A stretch of DNA of 64,000 nucleotides from FEN-1279 sp964501535. Lineage in GTDB: Bacteria; Bacteroidota; Ignavibacteria; Tepidaquicellales; Tepidaquicellaceae. The notes beneath the pieces are model-generated. The model did not search any database. It saw only the letters and a list, made by a program, of their open reading frames with translations, and was not told the DNA's origin. A program made the position numbers and the translations under genes. Positions within the stretch are counted from its first letter, which is position 1. Each line of letters starts with the position of its first letter. Of this stretch, positions 26,947 through 35,857 are shown in pieces. The stretch spans positions 62,001-126,000 of the forward strand of contig CAZCSV010000002.1 in NCBI GenBank assembly GCA_964501535.1. The letters run 5' to 3'.

Positions 26947-28398
26947 TTATCCGACGCTTCCCTCAAGGGATATTGCAAGCAGTTTCTGTGCTTCGACTGC
27001 AAATTCCATTGGCAGCTTATTCAGGACTTCTTTTGCATATCCGTTCACAATCAAAGCTACTGCATCTTCCTGAGAGATTCCTCTCTGGTTGCAGTAAAAC
27101 ATTATCTCTTCACTAATCTTTGAAGTTGTTGCTTCATGCTCGACGGTTGCGGAGTTATTATTTATATCAAAATAAGGGAATGTATGAGCTCCGCATTTAT
27201 CTCCCATCAGCAAGGAATCGCACTGTGAATAGTTCCTTGCATTCTCGGCATTTTTGGAAACCTTTACCAGCCCTCTGTAGCTGTTCTGGCTGAATCCTGC
27301 AGATATACCTTTTGATACGATTCTGCTTTTTGTGTTTTTTCCGAGGTGAATCATTTTGGTCCCTGTATCAGCCTGCTGGTGGTTATTGGTCATAGCCACG
27401 GAATAAAATTCACCGATAGAATTATCACCTTTCAGGATACAGCTTGGATATTTCCAAGTAATTGATGAGCCGGTTTCCACCTGAGTCCAGGAGATTTTAG
27501 CATTCTTATGGCAGATTCCTCTTTTTGTAACGAAGTTATAAATTCCGCCTTTTCCTTCCTTATTACCCGGGTACCAGTTTTGAACGGTAGAATATTTAAT
27601 CTCAGCGTTATCCATGGCAATGAGCTCCACGATAGCGGCGTGTAGCTGGTTTTCATCACGCATTGGAGCGGTACAGCCTTCGAGGTAACTGACATAGCTG
27701 CCTTCATCCGCTACGATAAGTGTTCTTTCGAACTGTCCCGTATCGGCGGCATTTATTCTGAAATAAGTCGAGAGTTCCATCGGGCATCTGACACCTTTCG
27801 GTATATAGACAAAAGAGCCGTCACTGAAAACGGCAGAGTTCAGAGCTCCGAAAAAGTTATCCTGCGGAGGAATAACGGAGCCGAGATATTTTTTAACCAG
27901 TTCAGGGTGGTATTGTATTGCTTCGCTGATTGAGCAGAAAATAATACCAAGGTCACTGAGTTTTTCTTTATATGTTGTAACGACCGAAACGCTATCCAAT
28001 ACAGCATCTATGGCAACGCCTGCGAGAAAATTTTGTTCCACGAGAGGGATTCCGAGTTTATCGTATGTCTTTTTTATTTCGGGGTCGAGTTCATCGAGCG
28101 AATTTAATTTTTTCGCTTTCTTTGGTGCCGCATAGTAAATTATATCCTGATAATTTATCGGAGTATAGTTAATGTTTGCCCAATCGGGTTCTTTCATAGT
28201 AAGCCAGTATTTATATGCTTTCAGTCTCCAATCGAGCATAAAATCCGGTTCATCTTTTTTCTTAGATAAGAATCTGATTACATTTTCATTCAATCCTTTA
28301 GGTAAAGCATCGAGCTCATAGTTATCGGTGAATCCGTATTTATATTCACTTTCTGCAAGTTTTTCAAGTAATATATCGTTTTCCTGATTTTCCGCCAT
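26947..28398 (-). CDS. sufB: Fe-S cluster assembly scaffold subunit SufB
   Basis: Protein of 483 aa, first gene of the operon and main cluster scaffold. Family motifs: DWRLKAYKYWLTM near the N-terminus, GSVIPPQDNFFGALNSAVFSDGSF, EGCTAPMRDENQLHAA and the C-terminal SATVEHEATTSKISEEIMFYCNQRGI. Length fits SufB (about 480). The ATG at 28396-28398 is close behind a perfect palindrome (28438-28450) that looks like an IscR/Rrf2 site, so expression probably responds to Fe-S status. A terminator separates it from the lipoprotein gene upstream. Confidence 0.97.
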   Translation of the reverse strand: MAENQENDILLEKLAESEYKYGFTDNYELDALPKGLNENVIRFLSKKKDEPDFMLDWRLKAYKYWLTMKEPDWANINYTPINYQDIIYYAAPKKAKKLNSLDELDPEIKKTYDKLGIPLVEQNFLAGVAIDAVLDSVSVVTTYKEKLSDLGIIFCSISEAIQYHPELVKKYLGSVIPPQDNFFGALNSAVFSDGSFVYIPKGVRCPMELSTYFRINAADTGQFERTLIVADEGSYVSYLEGCTAPMRDENQLHAAIVELIAMDNAEIKYSTVQNWYPGNKEGKGGIYNFVTKRGICHKNAKISWTQVETGSSITWKYPSCILKGDNSIGEFYSVAMTNNHQQADTGTKMIHLGKNTKSRIVSKGISAGFSQNSYRGLVKVSKNAENARNYSQCDSLLMGDKCGAHTFPYFDINNNSATVEHEATTSKISEEIMFYCNQRGISQEDAVALIVNGYAKEVLNKLPMEFAVEAQKLLAISLEGSVG

Positions 28399-28437
28399 AT
28401 TTTTTAAAGCTATGTTTTTTAGTTACTTTTAAAACAG

Positions 28438-28450
28438 GACTAAATTAGTC
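28438..28450. promoter_or_regulatory. IscR/Rrf2-like operator upstream of the suf operon
   Basis: GACTAAATTAGTC is a perfect 13-bp palindrome centred 46 bp upstream of the sufB start codon. It equals the core of the type 1 IscR/Rrf2 consensus as I remember it (GACT, A/T-rich centre, AGTC). It lies inside the short region where the suf promoter must be, between the upstream terminator and sufB, fitting repression by an Fe-S-sensing Rrf2 regulator. That regulator is not encoded in this window. Confidence 0.65.
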
Positions 28451-28462
28451 GTATTTTATTTC

Positions 28463-28495
28463 AAAAAAAAGTCAGATTTTTAATTCCGACTTTTT
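28463..28495 (-). terminator. Terminator between a lipoprotein gene and sufB
   Basis: AAAAAGTC (28466-28473) pairs with GACTTTTT (28488-28495) around a short, partly paired loop. Read on the minus strand the hairpin is followed by a run of eight T. It lies 32 bp past the stop of the lipoprotein gene ending at 28527. Confidence 0.75.
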
Positions 28496-28526
28496 ACTAA
28501 CTAAACAACCTTAGTATGCTAAAAGT

Positions 28527-29396
28527 TCAATTTGTTGAATATTTTGATAAATTAATAGCCTTGCTTGTAAATCCGGAAGGAATATTGATTCCCATTAAAG
28601 GCGTAGTTTTTACTATTGTTCCTACAATAAAATTTTCCGTAACAGTGCCGTTTTGCTTTTTATAATTTACAATCCATAAATCATTTGGGAAATTCACAAG
28701 ATTTTGAATATATTGGGGTAAATCCAATCTTAATGTTCCAAGAGCCGGAATTAAAAACATATTAACCGATTTACTTGTCCCTGATGCAAAAAACGTCTGT
28801 CCGTTATTAGTGCTTGGAGATGGATTAAAAGACGCATCGAATTTAATTATCGGATTTGAAGAATACGAATAATCATAAGATATATCACTATCGATAATAC
28901 TGTCTTTGTTTGTGCTTATTGTGAAATTCGAATTGCTGAACATATTAAGTGCACCCGAAACTATATTTTTTGCTGAAGTGTCGGAGATTAAATTTAAAAC
29001 CGTATTTAAACTAAAAATAGAAGTAAGCTCGATGCAATCTTTTGACCCCGGTAAAGGATTGGGGGTATATATTGCAATTGTTGAGTCAGAGCCTGTCTTT
29101 TTGAAAAAGTATAACCAGGCTCCGATTTGATTCGGGTCCGTAATTCCCGAATATAGAGAGATATCGGTTTTTCCGTTATCAGTACCGTCGCATATAACAT
29201 TCTTCCCGAAAATAAAAAATAATTTGGCGCTCGAACCGAGCTTTCTCTGTGCCTGTGCATAGGCGGAGTCGAGACGGTCTTTAGCGGTTATTTTATTGGA
29301 AATAATGTTATTAAAAATATTTGTGGCAGTATCGGAACAGGAATAGAAAATTACCGATGAGAGAAGTATGATGAATACTATTTGTAGTTTTTTCAT
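28527..29396 (-). CDS. Hypothetical lipoprotein
   Basis: Lipoprotein of about 289 aa when started at the ATG at 29394-29396 (MKKLQIVFIILLSSVIFYSC, lipidated Cys near 20). An upstream in-frame ATG at 29489 would add 31 mostly hydrophobic residues and is rejected. The mature part is rich in Ser, Asn, Thr and Asp, with repeated short beta segments such as SNFTISTNKDSIIDSDISYDY and VNMFLIPALGTLRLDLPQ. No recognised family. Divergent from the DPP IV gene with about 125 bp between start codons; followed by a terminator. Confidence 0.65.
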   Translation of the reverse strand: MKKLQIVFIILLSSVIFYSCSDTATNIFNNIISNKITAKDRLDSAYAQAQRKLGSSAKLFFIFGKNVICDGTDNGKTDISLYSGITDPNQIGAWLYFFKKTGSDSTIAIYTPNPLPGSKDCIELTSIFSLNTVLNLISDTSAKNIVSGALNMFSNSNFTISTNKDSIIDSDISYDYSYSSNPIIKFDASFNPSPSTNNGQTFFASGTSKSVNMFLIPALGTLRLDLPQYIQNLVNFPNDLWIVNYKKQNGTVTENFIVGTIVKTTPLMGINIPSGFTSKAINLSKYSTN

Positions 29397-29495
29397 ATTA
29401 AATTGTTTATTTTTTAATAAAATAATCATTATAATTATTATTAAATATATATAACTATTATCAATTTTTCTATTTATAACCTCATTCATAAATCC

Positions 29496-29503
29496 TATTT
29501 TTG
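29496..29503 (+). promoter_or_regulatory. TAnnTTTG -7 promoter box upstream of the DPP IV gene
   Basis: TATTTTTG exactly matches TAnnTTTG, 18 nt before the ATG at 29522. The in-frame TTG at 29501 lies inside this box and so cannot be the start codon; this is why the gene is started at 29522. Confidence 0.5.
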
Positions 29504-29521
29504 TCTAAATTAAAATCTAAT

Positions 29522-31693
29522 ATGAAAAAAATATTTTATCTCTTCTTCTTTGTTTTAATTGTTAATAATTCTTTCCCCCAGAATGACGAAATCACATTGG
29601 AAGACCTGCTGATAAAGGGGAAATACCGGACGCAATCGATTGGACAGGTGATTCATCTGAGTGACGGTGAGCATTATACAATGAGGGACAGTGCGAAGAA
29701 CATAGTTGAATATGAATATGCCACGGGTAAGCAGACAAAAATAATCTTGTCAATGGACGATTTTGTATCGGTATCGGGATTTTCATCCGCTTCAATAGAC
29801 GAGTATTCATTCAGTCCTGATGAAAAATATTTACTGTTAGGAACAGAAACGGAAATTATTTTCAGATATTCGACTGCGGTTTCAAATTACATCTGGGACA
29901 TAAAGAACAAGACCATAAAGCCCTTATCGGACAAGGGAAAGCAGAGACTTGCGACTTTTTCGCCGAAGGGTGATAAGGTTGCTTTTGTAAGGGATAATAA
30001 TATTTTCGTCAAGGATTTATTGACGGATAAAGAGGAGCAGATAACAAAGGACGGTGTGGTAAATAAAATAATAAACGGCTCTCCCGACTGGGTTTACGAG
30101 GAGGAATTCGGATTTACGAAAGCATTCGAATGGTCGCCCGACGGAAGGAAGATTGCGTTCATGCGGTTCGATGAAAGTAGGGTGAAGGAATTCGAATTTC
30201 CGATATACGGGGAAACTTACCCGGAGAAATTCATTTACAAATATCCCAAACCCGGAGAGGAAAATTCCGTTGTAACGGTATGGATATACGACATCGGCAG
30301 GAAGAATACGATAAAAATAGATATAGGGAATAATCCCGACCAGTACATACCGAGAATAAAGTGGACTAAGGATGCAAATCTGCTTTCCGTAATCAGAATG
30401 AACCGACTGCAGAATAAGGCAGAGATACTGCTAGCAAACTCGGAGACAGGGAGAACGAGCGTAATTTTAACCGATGAAAGCAAATATTACATCGACAGGA
30501 CTCTGGAAGTTACGTTTTTAAAGGGAAACAGGTTTATATGTATGAGCGAAGCTGACGGATTCAAGCATTTATATCTTTACGATATAAACGGAAAGATGAT
30601 TAATCAGATAACAAAGGGAAACTGGGAGGTAGGAAATCTGAGCGGAGTAAACGAGGAAAGCGGAATTTTATATTACGCATCGAATGAGCCTTCTGCGATT
30701 CAGCGGGCATTATATTCGATAAAGCTTGACGGAACGGAAAAGAAAGAGATTTCCGGAAAAAGAGGATTTTACGTTGCCGATTACAGCAGGAATTTCAAGT
30801 ATGCATTTATATTTTATTCCAATGCAAATTCTCCCGGAGAAATATGGCTTCAGAAGTCGACCGGAGAAATAATATCGATGTTAAAAGAAAACCTGAAAAT
30901 GAAGGCATTGATGGAAGAGAAGGGATTTGTGAAAAAAGAATTTTTTACTTTCAGGACTTCCGACGGACTTGATTTAAACGGGTGGCTCATGAAGCCCGAC
31001 AAGCTCGAGGCGGGGAAAAAATATCCGGTTTTGATGTATGTCTACGGCGGACCGGGTTCACAACAGGTGCTTGATGCATTTACAAGGAGCGATTATGTAT
31101 GGTACCAGATGCTTGTGAAAAAAGGTTATGTGGTTGCGTGCGTGGATAACCGCGGAACAGGCGGACGGGGAGTGGAATTCGGAAAATGCATGTATATGCA
31201 TCTCGGAACAAAGGATGTTGAAGACCAGATCGAGGCGGCGAAATATCTCGGCTCGCTGGATTATATTGATAAAGACAGAATCGGTATCTGGGGCTGGAGC
31301 GGCGGCGGATATTTTACTTTGATGTGCCTTGCAAAAGGAGCGGATGTTTTCAAAACGGGAATGGCTGTTGCACCTGTTACGGATTGGAAATATTATGATA
31401 ATATATACACCGAAAGGTTTATGAGAACCCCGAAGGAAAATCCTGACGGATACAAAGAAAGCTCGGTGATCAATTACGTGGATTTATTCAAAAATAAATT
31501 TTTAATCGTGCACGGCACAGCGGATGATAATGTGCATTTCCAGAACACGATGGAATTTATCGAAGCAATGGTTAAAGCCGACAAGTATTACGAGATGCTC
31601 GCATATCCGAACAAGAATCATTTTATGGTAGGGATAAACACGCGTTATCATTTATACAAAAATATGACGGAGTTTATATACAGAAATTTGTAG
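29522..31693 (+). CDS. Dipeptidyl-peptidase IV (S9B prolyl oligopeptidase family)
   Basis: Exported serine peptidase of 723 aa that removes X-Pro/X-Ala dipeptides from peptide N-termini. A signal peptide covers about 1-19 (ends NSFPQ). An eight-bladed DPPIV_N beta-propeller spans about 100-450. The C-terminal alpha/beta hydrolase has Ser593 in GWSGGGYF, the Asp in VHGTADDNVH and the His in NKNHFMVG. The propeller carries the DWVYEEEFGF motif whose Glu pair binds the substrate N-terminus, the hallmark of DPP IV. It is monocistronic, divergent from a lipoprotein gene, and works in periplasmic or outer-surface peptide use. Confidence 0.93.
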   Translation: MKKIFYLFFFVLIVNNSFPQNDEITLEDLLIKGKYRTQSIGQVIHLSDGEHYTMRDSAKNIVEYEYATGKQTKIILSMDDFVSVSGFSSASIDEYSFSPDEKYLLLGTETEIIFRYSTAVSNYIWDIKNKTIKPLSDKGKQRLATFSPKGDKVAFVRDNNIFVKDLLTDKEEQITKDGVVNKIINGSPDWVYEEEFGFTKAFEWSPDGRKIAFMRFDESRVKEFEFPIYGETYPEKFIYKYPKPGEENSVVTVWIYDIGRKNTIKIDIGNNPDQYIPRIKWTKDANLLSVIRMNRLQNKAEILLANSETGRTSVILTDESKYYIDRTLEVTFLKGNRFICMSEADGFKHLYLYDINGKMINQITKGNWEVGNLSGVNEESGILYYASNEPSAIQRALYSIKLDGTEKKEISGKRGFYVADYSRNFKYAFIFYSNANSPGEIWLQKSTGEIISMLKENLKMKALMEEKGFVKKEFFTFRTSDGLDLNGWLMKPDKLEAGKKYPVLMYVYGGPGSQQVLDAFTRSDYVWYQMLVKKGYVVACVDNRGTGGRGVEFGKCMYMHLGTKDVEDQIEAAKYLGSLDYIDKDRIGIWGWSGGGYFTLMCLAKGADVFKTGMAVAPVTDWKYYDNIYTERFMRTPKENPDGYKESSVINYVDLFKNKFLIVHGTADDNVHFQNTMEFIEAMVKADKYYEMLAYPNKNHFMVGINTRYHLYKNMTEFIYRNL

Positions 31694-31795
31694 ACTCTCG
31701 CTCTGTCATTCCGGCACGTTTTAAGCCGGAATCCGGAAATATTATAAGTGAATATGGCGGTTCTCATTCAAACATATTGAAAACCTGTCTTCCCC

Positions 31796-31936
31796 CTCGT
31801 TCCCAACGCCCTCGTTGGGAATGACCGCTGGTAATTATATTGAACTCCACTCCAGCGGTCGAAGACTCGCCGTGGCGAGAGCGGAATATTTGTCGAAAAC
31901 AAGAAGTACTCCCGCACCCCCACTCTTGAGGAGTGG
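31796..31936. repeat. Cluster of short palindromic repeats
   Basis: The region 31694-32268 has no credible gene. Four hairpins follow each other: CGTTCCCAACG/CGTTGGGAATG (31798-31823), GACCGCTGG/CCAGCGGTC (31823-31831, 31852-31860), CTCGCC/GGCGAG (31866-31879) and CCACTC/GAGTGG (31920-31936). The first resembles the perfect CTCGTTCCCAATC hairpin at 57430-57459. An ORF across them (31768-32133, minus) is made of palindromes and has no coding character. Confidence 0.7.
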
Positions 31937-31952
31937 AATGTCAATGTTTTTT

Positions 31953-32083
31953 CAATAGCCACGAGCTTTAGCTCGTGGAAGGCGTATACCGGTGTTTCGG
32001 CTTTAGCCGATAATTTGTTTGTGTTTTGGGCTAAAGCCAGGATGGGGGAAATTCTATCCCACGACTTGAAAGTCGTGGCTACT
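31953..32083 (+). repeat. Three-hairpin composite repeat, copy 1
   Basis: Ordered hairpins: CCACGAGC-TTTA-GCTCGTGG (31959-31978), a GGCTTTAGCC ... GGGCTAAAGCC pair (about 31998-32038), and CCACGACTT-GA-AAGTCGTGG (32059-32078), with flanking CAATAG before and CTACT after. The same order and flanks recur in reverse orientation at 58763-58897. A further half copy (AAAGTCGTGGCTACTTAA) lies at about 32142-32159. It could be a non-autonomous REP/MITE-like element; no transposase is in the window. Confidence 0.75.
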
Positions 32084-32268
32084 AAACTTAAGTGATAGTT
32101 TTTCACAACTTGTTCCGACAAATCGGGATGCAAAAAAACGCAAAAGTCGTGGCTACTTAAAAAGATATTAATTTATAATTCTTAATTCGGCATTCATAAT
32201 TTAGTTATAAATATCCCCCTTTTATAATTTACTTATCTCTATTAATTTGATTAACACATTAAAGAATA

Positions 32269-33321
32269 ATGGCAAAGAGCAACCTCGGTAACGAATACAA
32301 AACATCCTATAAAAGTTTATTAGAAAAAGCTAAAAGCGGAAAAATTCCCAATAACATTTTTCTTTTTTTAAGCGAGAAGATACTGCTGGAGGAATTTCTC
32401 GAAGTGCTCGGAAAGAAATTTATTGGGAAATCTTTCGATTCTAAGAAAGACGTAAGGAAATATTTTTCCAACGACAGGCAGATAGAAGATGTTATCAATG
32501 AATGCAGTAATCTCGGTTTTTTTTCCGAAAAGAGAATAGTGCTGTTAAGGGTGGAGAAAAGGCCGGGAGTAAAGGGACTTTCAAAAGAAGACAAGGAAGG
32601 ATTAATTAATTATTTCAGGAATACCAACAGCGACACGGTTTTAATTCTTCACGTACTGGATACGGAATATACTCTCTCGAATTTCGATGAATTCAAGGGA
32701 GAGAATATTACTTTTTATATAAAGGAGGAGACTTCCCCCGAAGAAATAATCGAATGGGCGAAAAATAAGATGGAAGGATATGACATAAGCGAGGATGTGA
32801 TAATACATCTTTTAAAGTACGTAAATCCTTCGTTCGATGAAGTTCATACTGAACTCGAAAAGCTGAAAGCATATTCTGCGATGACAAAGAAAGTCACGGT
32901 CGAGGATGTCAATTTATGTGTGGGGTTAACGAAGGATTTCAACGAATTGGATTTTGTGGCGTCGGTGCTTTCGAGGGATATCGGCAAGGCATTGAGAATA
33001 TATGATTTATTAAGTTTAAAGGAAGAGATTGAGATAAGGTTAGTGAGCTATTTGGTTTCTGCATTTACGGCGATATACAAAATGTTCGACCCGCAGTTAA
33101 GCAGGATGGACGAATGGGGTAAGAAGAAGGAATTACGGTTATGGGGTAAGGGAGCGGACAGGATGAAAATGATTTACGAAGAATACAAGAGTGCTACAAA
33201 TGAACTTAAAATTATGAAAGCATTTGATTATATTTACAGAGCTGATAAAGCGTTTAAGACATCATCGCCGGATAAGAAGGCAATTTTCACTACTTTAGTA
33301 AGCAATCTGGCGGGTTTATAA
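32269..33321 (+). CDS. holA: DNA polymerase III delta subunit
   Basis: Clamp-loader delta subunit of 350 aa that opens the beta sliding clamp. The sequence follows the HolA pattern: an early IPNNIFLFLSEKILLEEFL segment (divergent from the YLLYGxE consensus), NLGFFSEKRIVLLRVEK (beta-interaction region), domain II with EIIEWAKNKMEGYDISEDVIIHLLKYV and HTELEKLKAYS, and a C-terminal collar domain with ALRIYDLL and KAFDYIYRADKAFKTSS. Divergent in primary sequence, as the family usually is, but correct in length and order. Start ATG at 32269. Cytosolic. Confidence 0.85.
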   Translation: MAKSNLGNEYKTSYKSLLEKAKSGKIPNNIFLFLSEKILLEEFLEVLGKKFIGKSFDSKKDVRKYFSNDRQIEDVINECSNLGFFSEKRIVLLRVEKRPGVKGLSKEDKEGLINYFRNTNSDTVLILHVLDTEYTLSNFDEFKGENITFYIKEETSPEEIIEWAKNKMEGYDISEDVIIHLLKYVNPSFDEVHTELEKLKAYSAMTKKVTVEDVNLCVGLTKDFNELDFVASVLSRDIGKALRIYDLLSLKEEIEIRLVSYLVSAFTAIYKMFDPQLSRMDEWGKKKELRLWGKGADRMKMIYEEYKSATNELKIMKAFDYIYRADKAFKTSSPDKKAIFTTLVSNLAGL

Positions 33322-33406
33322 AATGAAAAAATAACGGAATAAAGGTTTTAAAAGTCAGAATCTTAGGAACTAATTTTAAAAACAAAAGTTTAAAAAGAGC
33401 GGAAAA

Positions 33407-34000
33407 GTGTCTTTAGACATCAGTATCTATAAAAAATTATCCGACGAAGAGTTGATTATAGAGTTTCAAAAGGAAAGAGTTGAAGCTTTTAATGAACTTG
33501 TGAACAGGTATAAAGACAAGCTGGTTAATTTTTTATTCAGATACACAGGGGATAGAGACGAGGCAGAGGACCTTGCACAAGATGCGTTTATAAAGCTGTA
33601 TCGCTCGAAGCATCTCTATAAAGAAATCGCAAAGTTTTCTACCTGGTTTTACACGATTGCGATAAACACTGCAAAGACCGATGCCCGCAAGAAGAGCAGG
33701 TACAATGCACTTTCCATCAGCGATTACGACCCCGAAAACGAAAAAGACTACGAAATCCCCGCGAATGTACAGAGTCCGGATGAATATGCGAATGCAGGCA
33801 TAGAGAATTATTATATTCAGAAGGCGATAGATTCTCTCGATGAGTCATTTAAGGAAGTGATAATATTAAGGGACATAGAAGATATGGATTACGAAGAGAT
33901 AGCAGAGGTAACGGGCTTACCGCTCGGAACGGTAAAGTCACGGATAAACAGGGGAAGGGAAAAGTTAAAGAAACTGTTAAGTGAAATTTACAAAGCATAA
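33407..34000 (+). CDS. RNA polymerase ECF sigma factor (RpoE-like)
   Basis: Extracytoplasmic-function sigma factor of 197 aa. The sigma-2 region (about 12-85) shows AFNELVNRYKDKLVNFLFRYTGDRDEAEDLAQDAFIKLY and FSTWFYTIAINTAKTDARK; sigma-4 (about 130-195) has LDESFKEVIILRDIEDMDYEEIAEVTGLPLGTVKSRINRGREKL. A linker rich in acidic residues joins them. The start codon is GTG at 33407. The next gene, 6 bp downstream, encodes a single-pass membrane protein and is the obvious candidate anti-sigma factor. The promoter targets of this sigma factor are unknown. Confidence 0.93.
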   Translation: MSLDISIYKKLSDEELIIEFQKERVEAFNELVNRYKDKLVNFLFRYTGDRDEAEDLAQDAFIKLYRSKHLYKEIAKFSTWFYTIAINTAKTDARKKSRYNALSISDYDPENEKDYEIPANVQSPDEYANAGIENYYIQKAIDSLDESFKEVIILRDIEDMDYEEIAEVTGLPLGTVKSRINRGREKLKKLLSEIYKA

Positions 34001-34006
34001 AAAGTT

Positions 34007-34864
34007 TTGCACGAAGAAGAGCAACATATTGACATCAGGGAAAAATTACTGAACTTACCGAAGGTGAAGGCAAGCGATGATTTCGTGAATGCTTTGCAGC
34101 GGAAAATCAATCTTGCAGATGCTGAATCAGGGCAAAAAAAAATCACCGAAGAAGTTAAGGAATCGGTATGGGTAAAACTTTTCGGCAAGAAGAGGAATCC
34201 CTGGCTGATACCATCTTTGAGCTTGACTATTGTTGCAATTATCATACTTACTGTATATTTATTTCCAACAAAAAAAGAAATCAGCGTTACGGGATTAAAA
34301 GATTCAGACAGGACAACATCGACTTTAGAGAGTGCACCGATGCAGGAAAAGCAGGACGAATTAAAGAAGGAAGAGCTTCCGGGGAAGGAAATAGCGAGCG
34401 ATTTAGGAACCGAAACAAAGAAAACAGATGAACGAACTTCTTATGAGGTAAGCAAGGGTTACACAGAGCAGCCGGTGATGGAGCAGGTATTGCCTAAAAT
34501 AGAAAGAGATATGGAAAAAGCTCCGGCACCTATGAAATTAGAAGAATCAAAAAAAGAAGAGACAGGAAAATCCGAATATAAGAAAGAAGAAAAAATTAAA
34601 CAGCAGTTCGATAACAGTATAAGAGAGGAAAAGAGTAATCCAAAAGAGGGAAATATAAAAGCCGATGAAATAAAACAGAATAAAATTGACGATGTGAAAA
34701 CTGAAACAAAGGATGTTATTGAGAACAAGGGATTGATAGAAAAAAAAGAAAAAATGACAATGAAAAAAAATGTAAGAAGTACGGCGGATTCATCCAAGAT
34801 AGACAAAAAAGCTCTGGAAAAATTAAAGGAAGAACTCGAAAAAAAAATAGACGAAAAAAAATAA
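34007..34864 (+). CDS. Single-pass membrane protein, candidate anti-sigma factor
   Basis: Protein of 285 aa starting at TTG 34007, 6 bp after the sigma gene. Residues 1-62 are soluble (SDDFVNALQRKIN), one membrane segment covers about 66-86 (WLIPSLSLTIVAIIILTVYLF), and the remainder (about 90-285) is Lys/Glu-rich, low-complexity and probably unfolded or coiled. Position and topology fit an anti-sigma partner. It lacks the HxxxCxxC zinc motif of ZAS anti-sigma factors, so the assignment rests on context. The low-complexity tail would lie outside the cytoplasmic membrane. Confidence 0.7.
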   Translation: MHEEEQHIDIREKLLNLPKVKASDDFVNALQRKINLADAESGQKKITEEVKESVWVKLFGKKRNPWLIPSLSLTIVAIIILTVYLFPTKKEISVTGLKDSDRTTSTLESAPMQEKQDELKKEELPGKEIASDLGTETKKTDERTSYEVSKGYTEQPVMEQVLPKIERDMEKAPAPMKLEESKKEETGKSEYKKEEKIKQQFDNSIREEKSNPKEGNIKADEIKQNKIDDVKTETKDVIENKGLIEKKEKMTMKKNVRSTADSSKIDKKALEKLKEELEKKIDEKK

Positions 34865-34890
34865 ACACATACCTTAAATAAAATTACCAA

Positions 34891-35148
34891 ATGTTCACTG
34901 CAAAAATCAAAGTTACGTTAAGGAAAACCATTTTGGACCCGCAGGGGAAGACCGTCGAGCATTCCCTGCATTCGCTGGGTTACGATAAAGTTTCGAATAC
35001 GAGAATAGGCAAATACATCGAAATGAAAGTAAACGTGAATTCAAAAGAGGAAGCAACTGTTATAGTAGAGGAATCCTGCAGGAGGCTTTTATCGAATCCT
35101 GTGATGGAGGACTATGAATTCGAGATAATTCAAGACGGAGAGAAATAA
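34891..35148 (+). CDS. purS: Phosphoribosylformylglycinamidine synthase subunit PurS
   Basis: Small subunit of 85 aa that bridges PurL and PurQ in the fourth step of purine synthesis. Family motifs: FTAKIKVTLRKTILDPQGKTVEHSLHSLGY, VSNTRIGKYIEMKV and the late CRRLLSNPVMEDYEFEI. The stop codon TAA at 35146-35148 is directly followed by the ATG of purQ, indicating translational coupling. purL is not in the window. Confidence 0.96.
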   Translation: MFTAKIKVTLRKTILDPQGKTVEHSLHSLGYDKVSNTRIGKYIEMKVNVNSKEEATVIVEESCRRLLSNPVMEDYEFEIIQDGEK

Positions 35149-35817
35149 ATGAAAGCAAAAGTAGGTATTGTAGTATTTCCCGGTTCTAACTGCGACCACG
35201 ATGCATATTATGTTTTCAAGGAAATAATAAAAGCGGATACGAAGTTTTTATGGCACAAGGATGGTAGTGTGGGGGACAGGAATATAATAATTCTTCCCGG
35301 AGGTTTTTCATACGGCGATTATTTAAGGAGCGGAGCAATATCGAGATTTTCGAATATTATGCAGGATGTAGTAAGATTTGCAAACAACGGAGGGATAGTG
35401 ATAGGGATTTGCAACGGTTTTCAGATTTTATGCGAGTCGGGACTGCTTCCCGGTACGCTGATGAGAAACATAAACCTTAAGTTCATCTGCAAAACTGTTT
35501 CCTTGAAAGTGGAAAATAATAAGAGTATCTTTACGAGTAATTACGGAATCAAGGAAGACATAAACATTCCGATTGCGCACGGCGAGGGAAATTATTTTTG
35601 CGATGAGGATACTCTGACTGATTTGATAAGCAGTAACCGGATACTGTTCAGGTATAATGACAATCCCAACGGCTCGATTTACGATATTGCAGGAATACAG
35701 AACAAAAAGCGAAATGTGCTTGGAATGATGCCTCATCCCGAGCGTGTGTCGGACGAGGTTCTCGGGAATACGGACGGTTTAAGGTTATTGAAGGGCGTGG
35801 CTGATTCCGTAGCGTAA
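35149..35817 (+). CDS. purQ: Phosphoribosylformylglycinamidine synthase subunit PurQ (glutaminase)
   Basis: Class I glutamine amidotransferase of 222 aa that supplies ammonia to PurL. The N-terminus KVGIVVFPGSNCDHDAY is typical; the nucleophile is Cys88 in GICNGFQILCESGLLPG, and the late His196/Glu198 lie in MMPHPERVSDE. GGFSYGDYLRSGAI is the conserved loop of this family. It directly follows purS and precedes tatA (40 bp). Confidence 0.96.
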   Translation: MKAKVGIVVFPGSNCDHDAYYVFKEIIKADTKFLWHKDGSVGDRNIIILPGGFSYGDYLRSGAISRFSNIMQDVVRFANNGGIVIGICNGFQILCESGLLPGTLMRNINLKFICKTVSLKVENNKSIFTSNYGIKEDINIPIAHGEGNYFCDEDTLTDLISSNRILFRYNDNPNGSIYDIAGIQNKKRNVLGMMPHPERVSDEVLGNTDGLRLLKGVADSVA

Positions 35818-35857
35818 AAAATTATTTAAGAAGAAAAAATTTTAAGGAGATAAAAAA

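Noticed and set aside
31768..32133. Minus-strand ORF of 121 codons
   Set aside because: It is built from palindromic repeats, has no recognised domain and no start signal; coding potential is an accident of the repeats.
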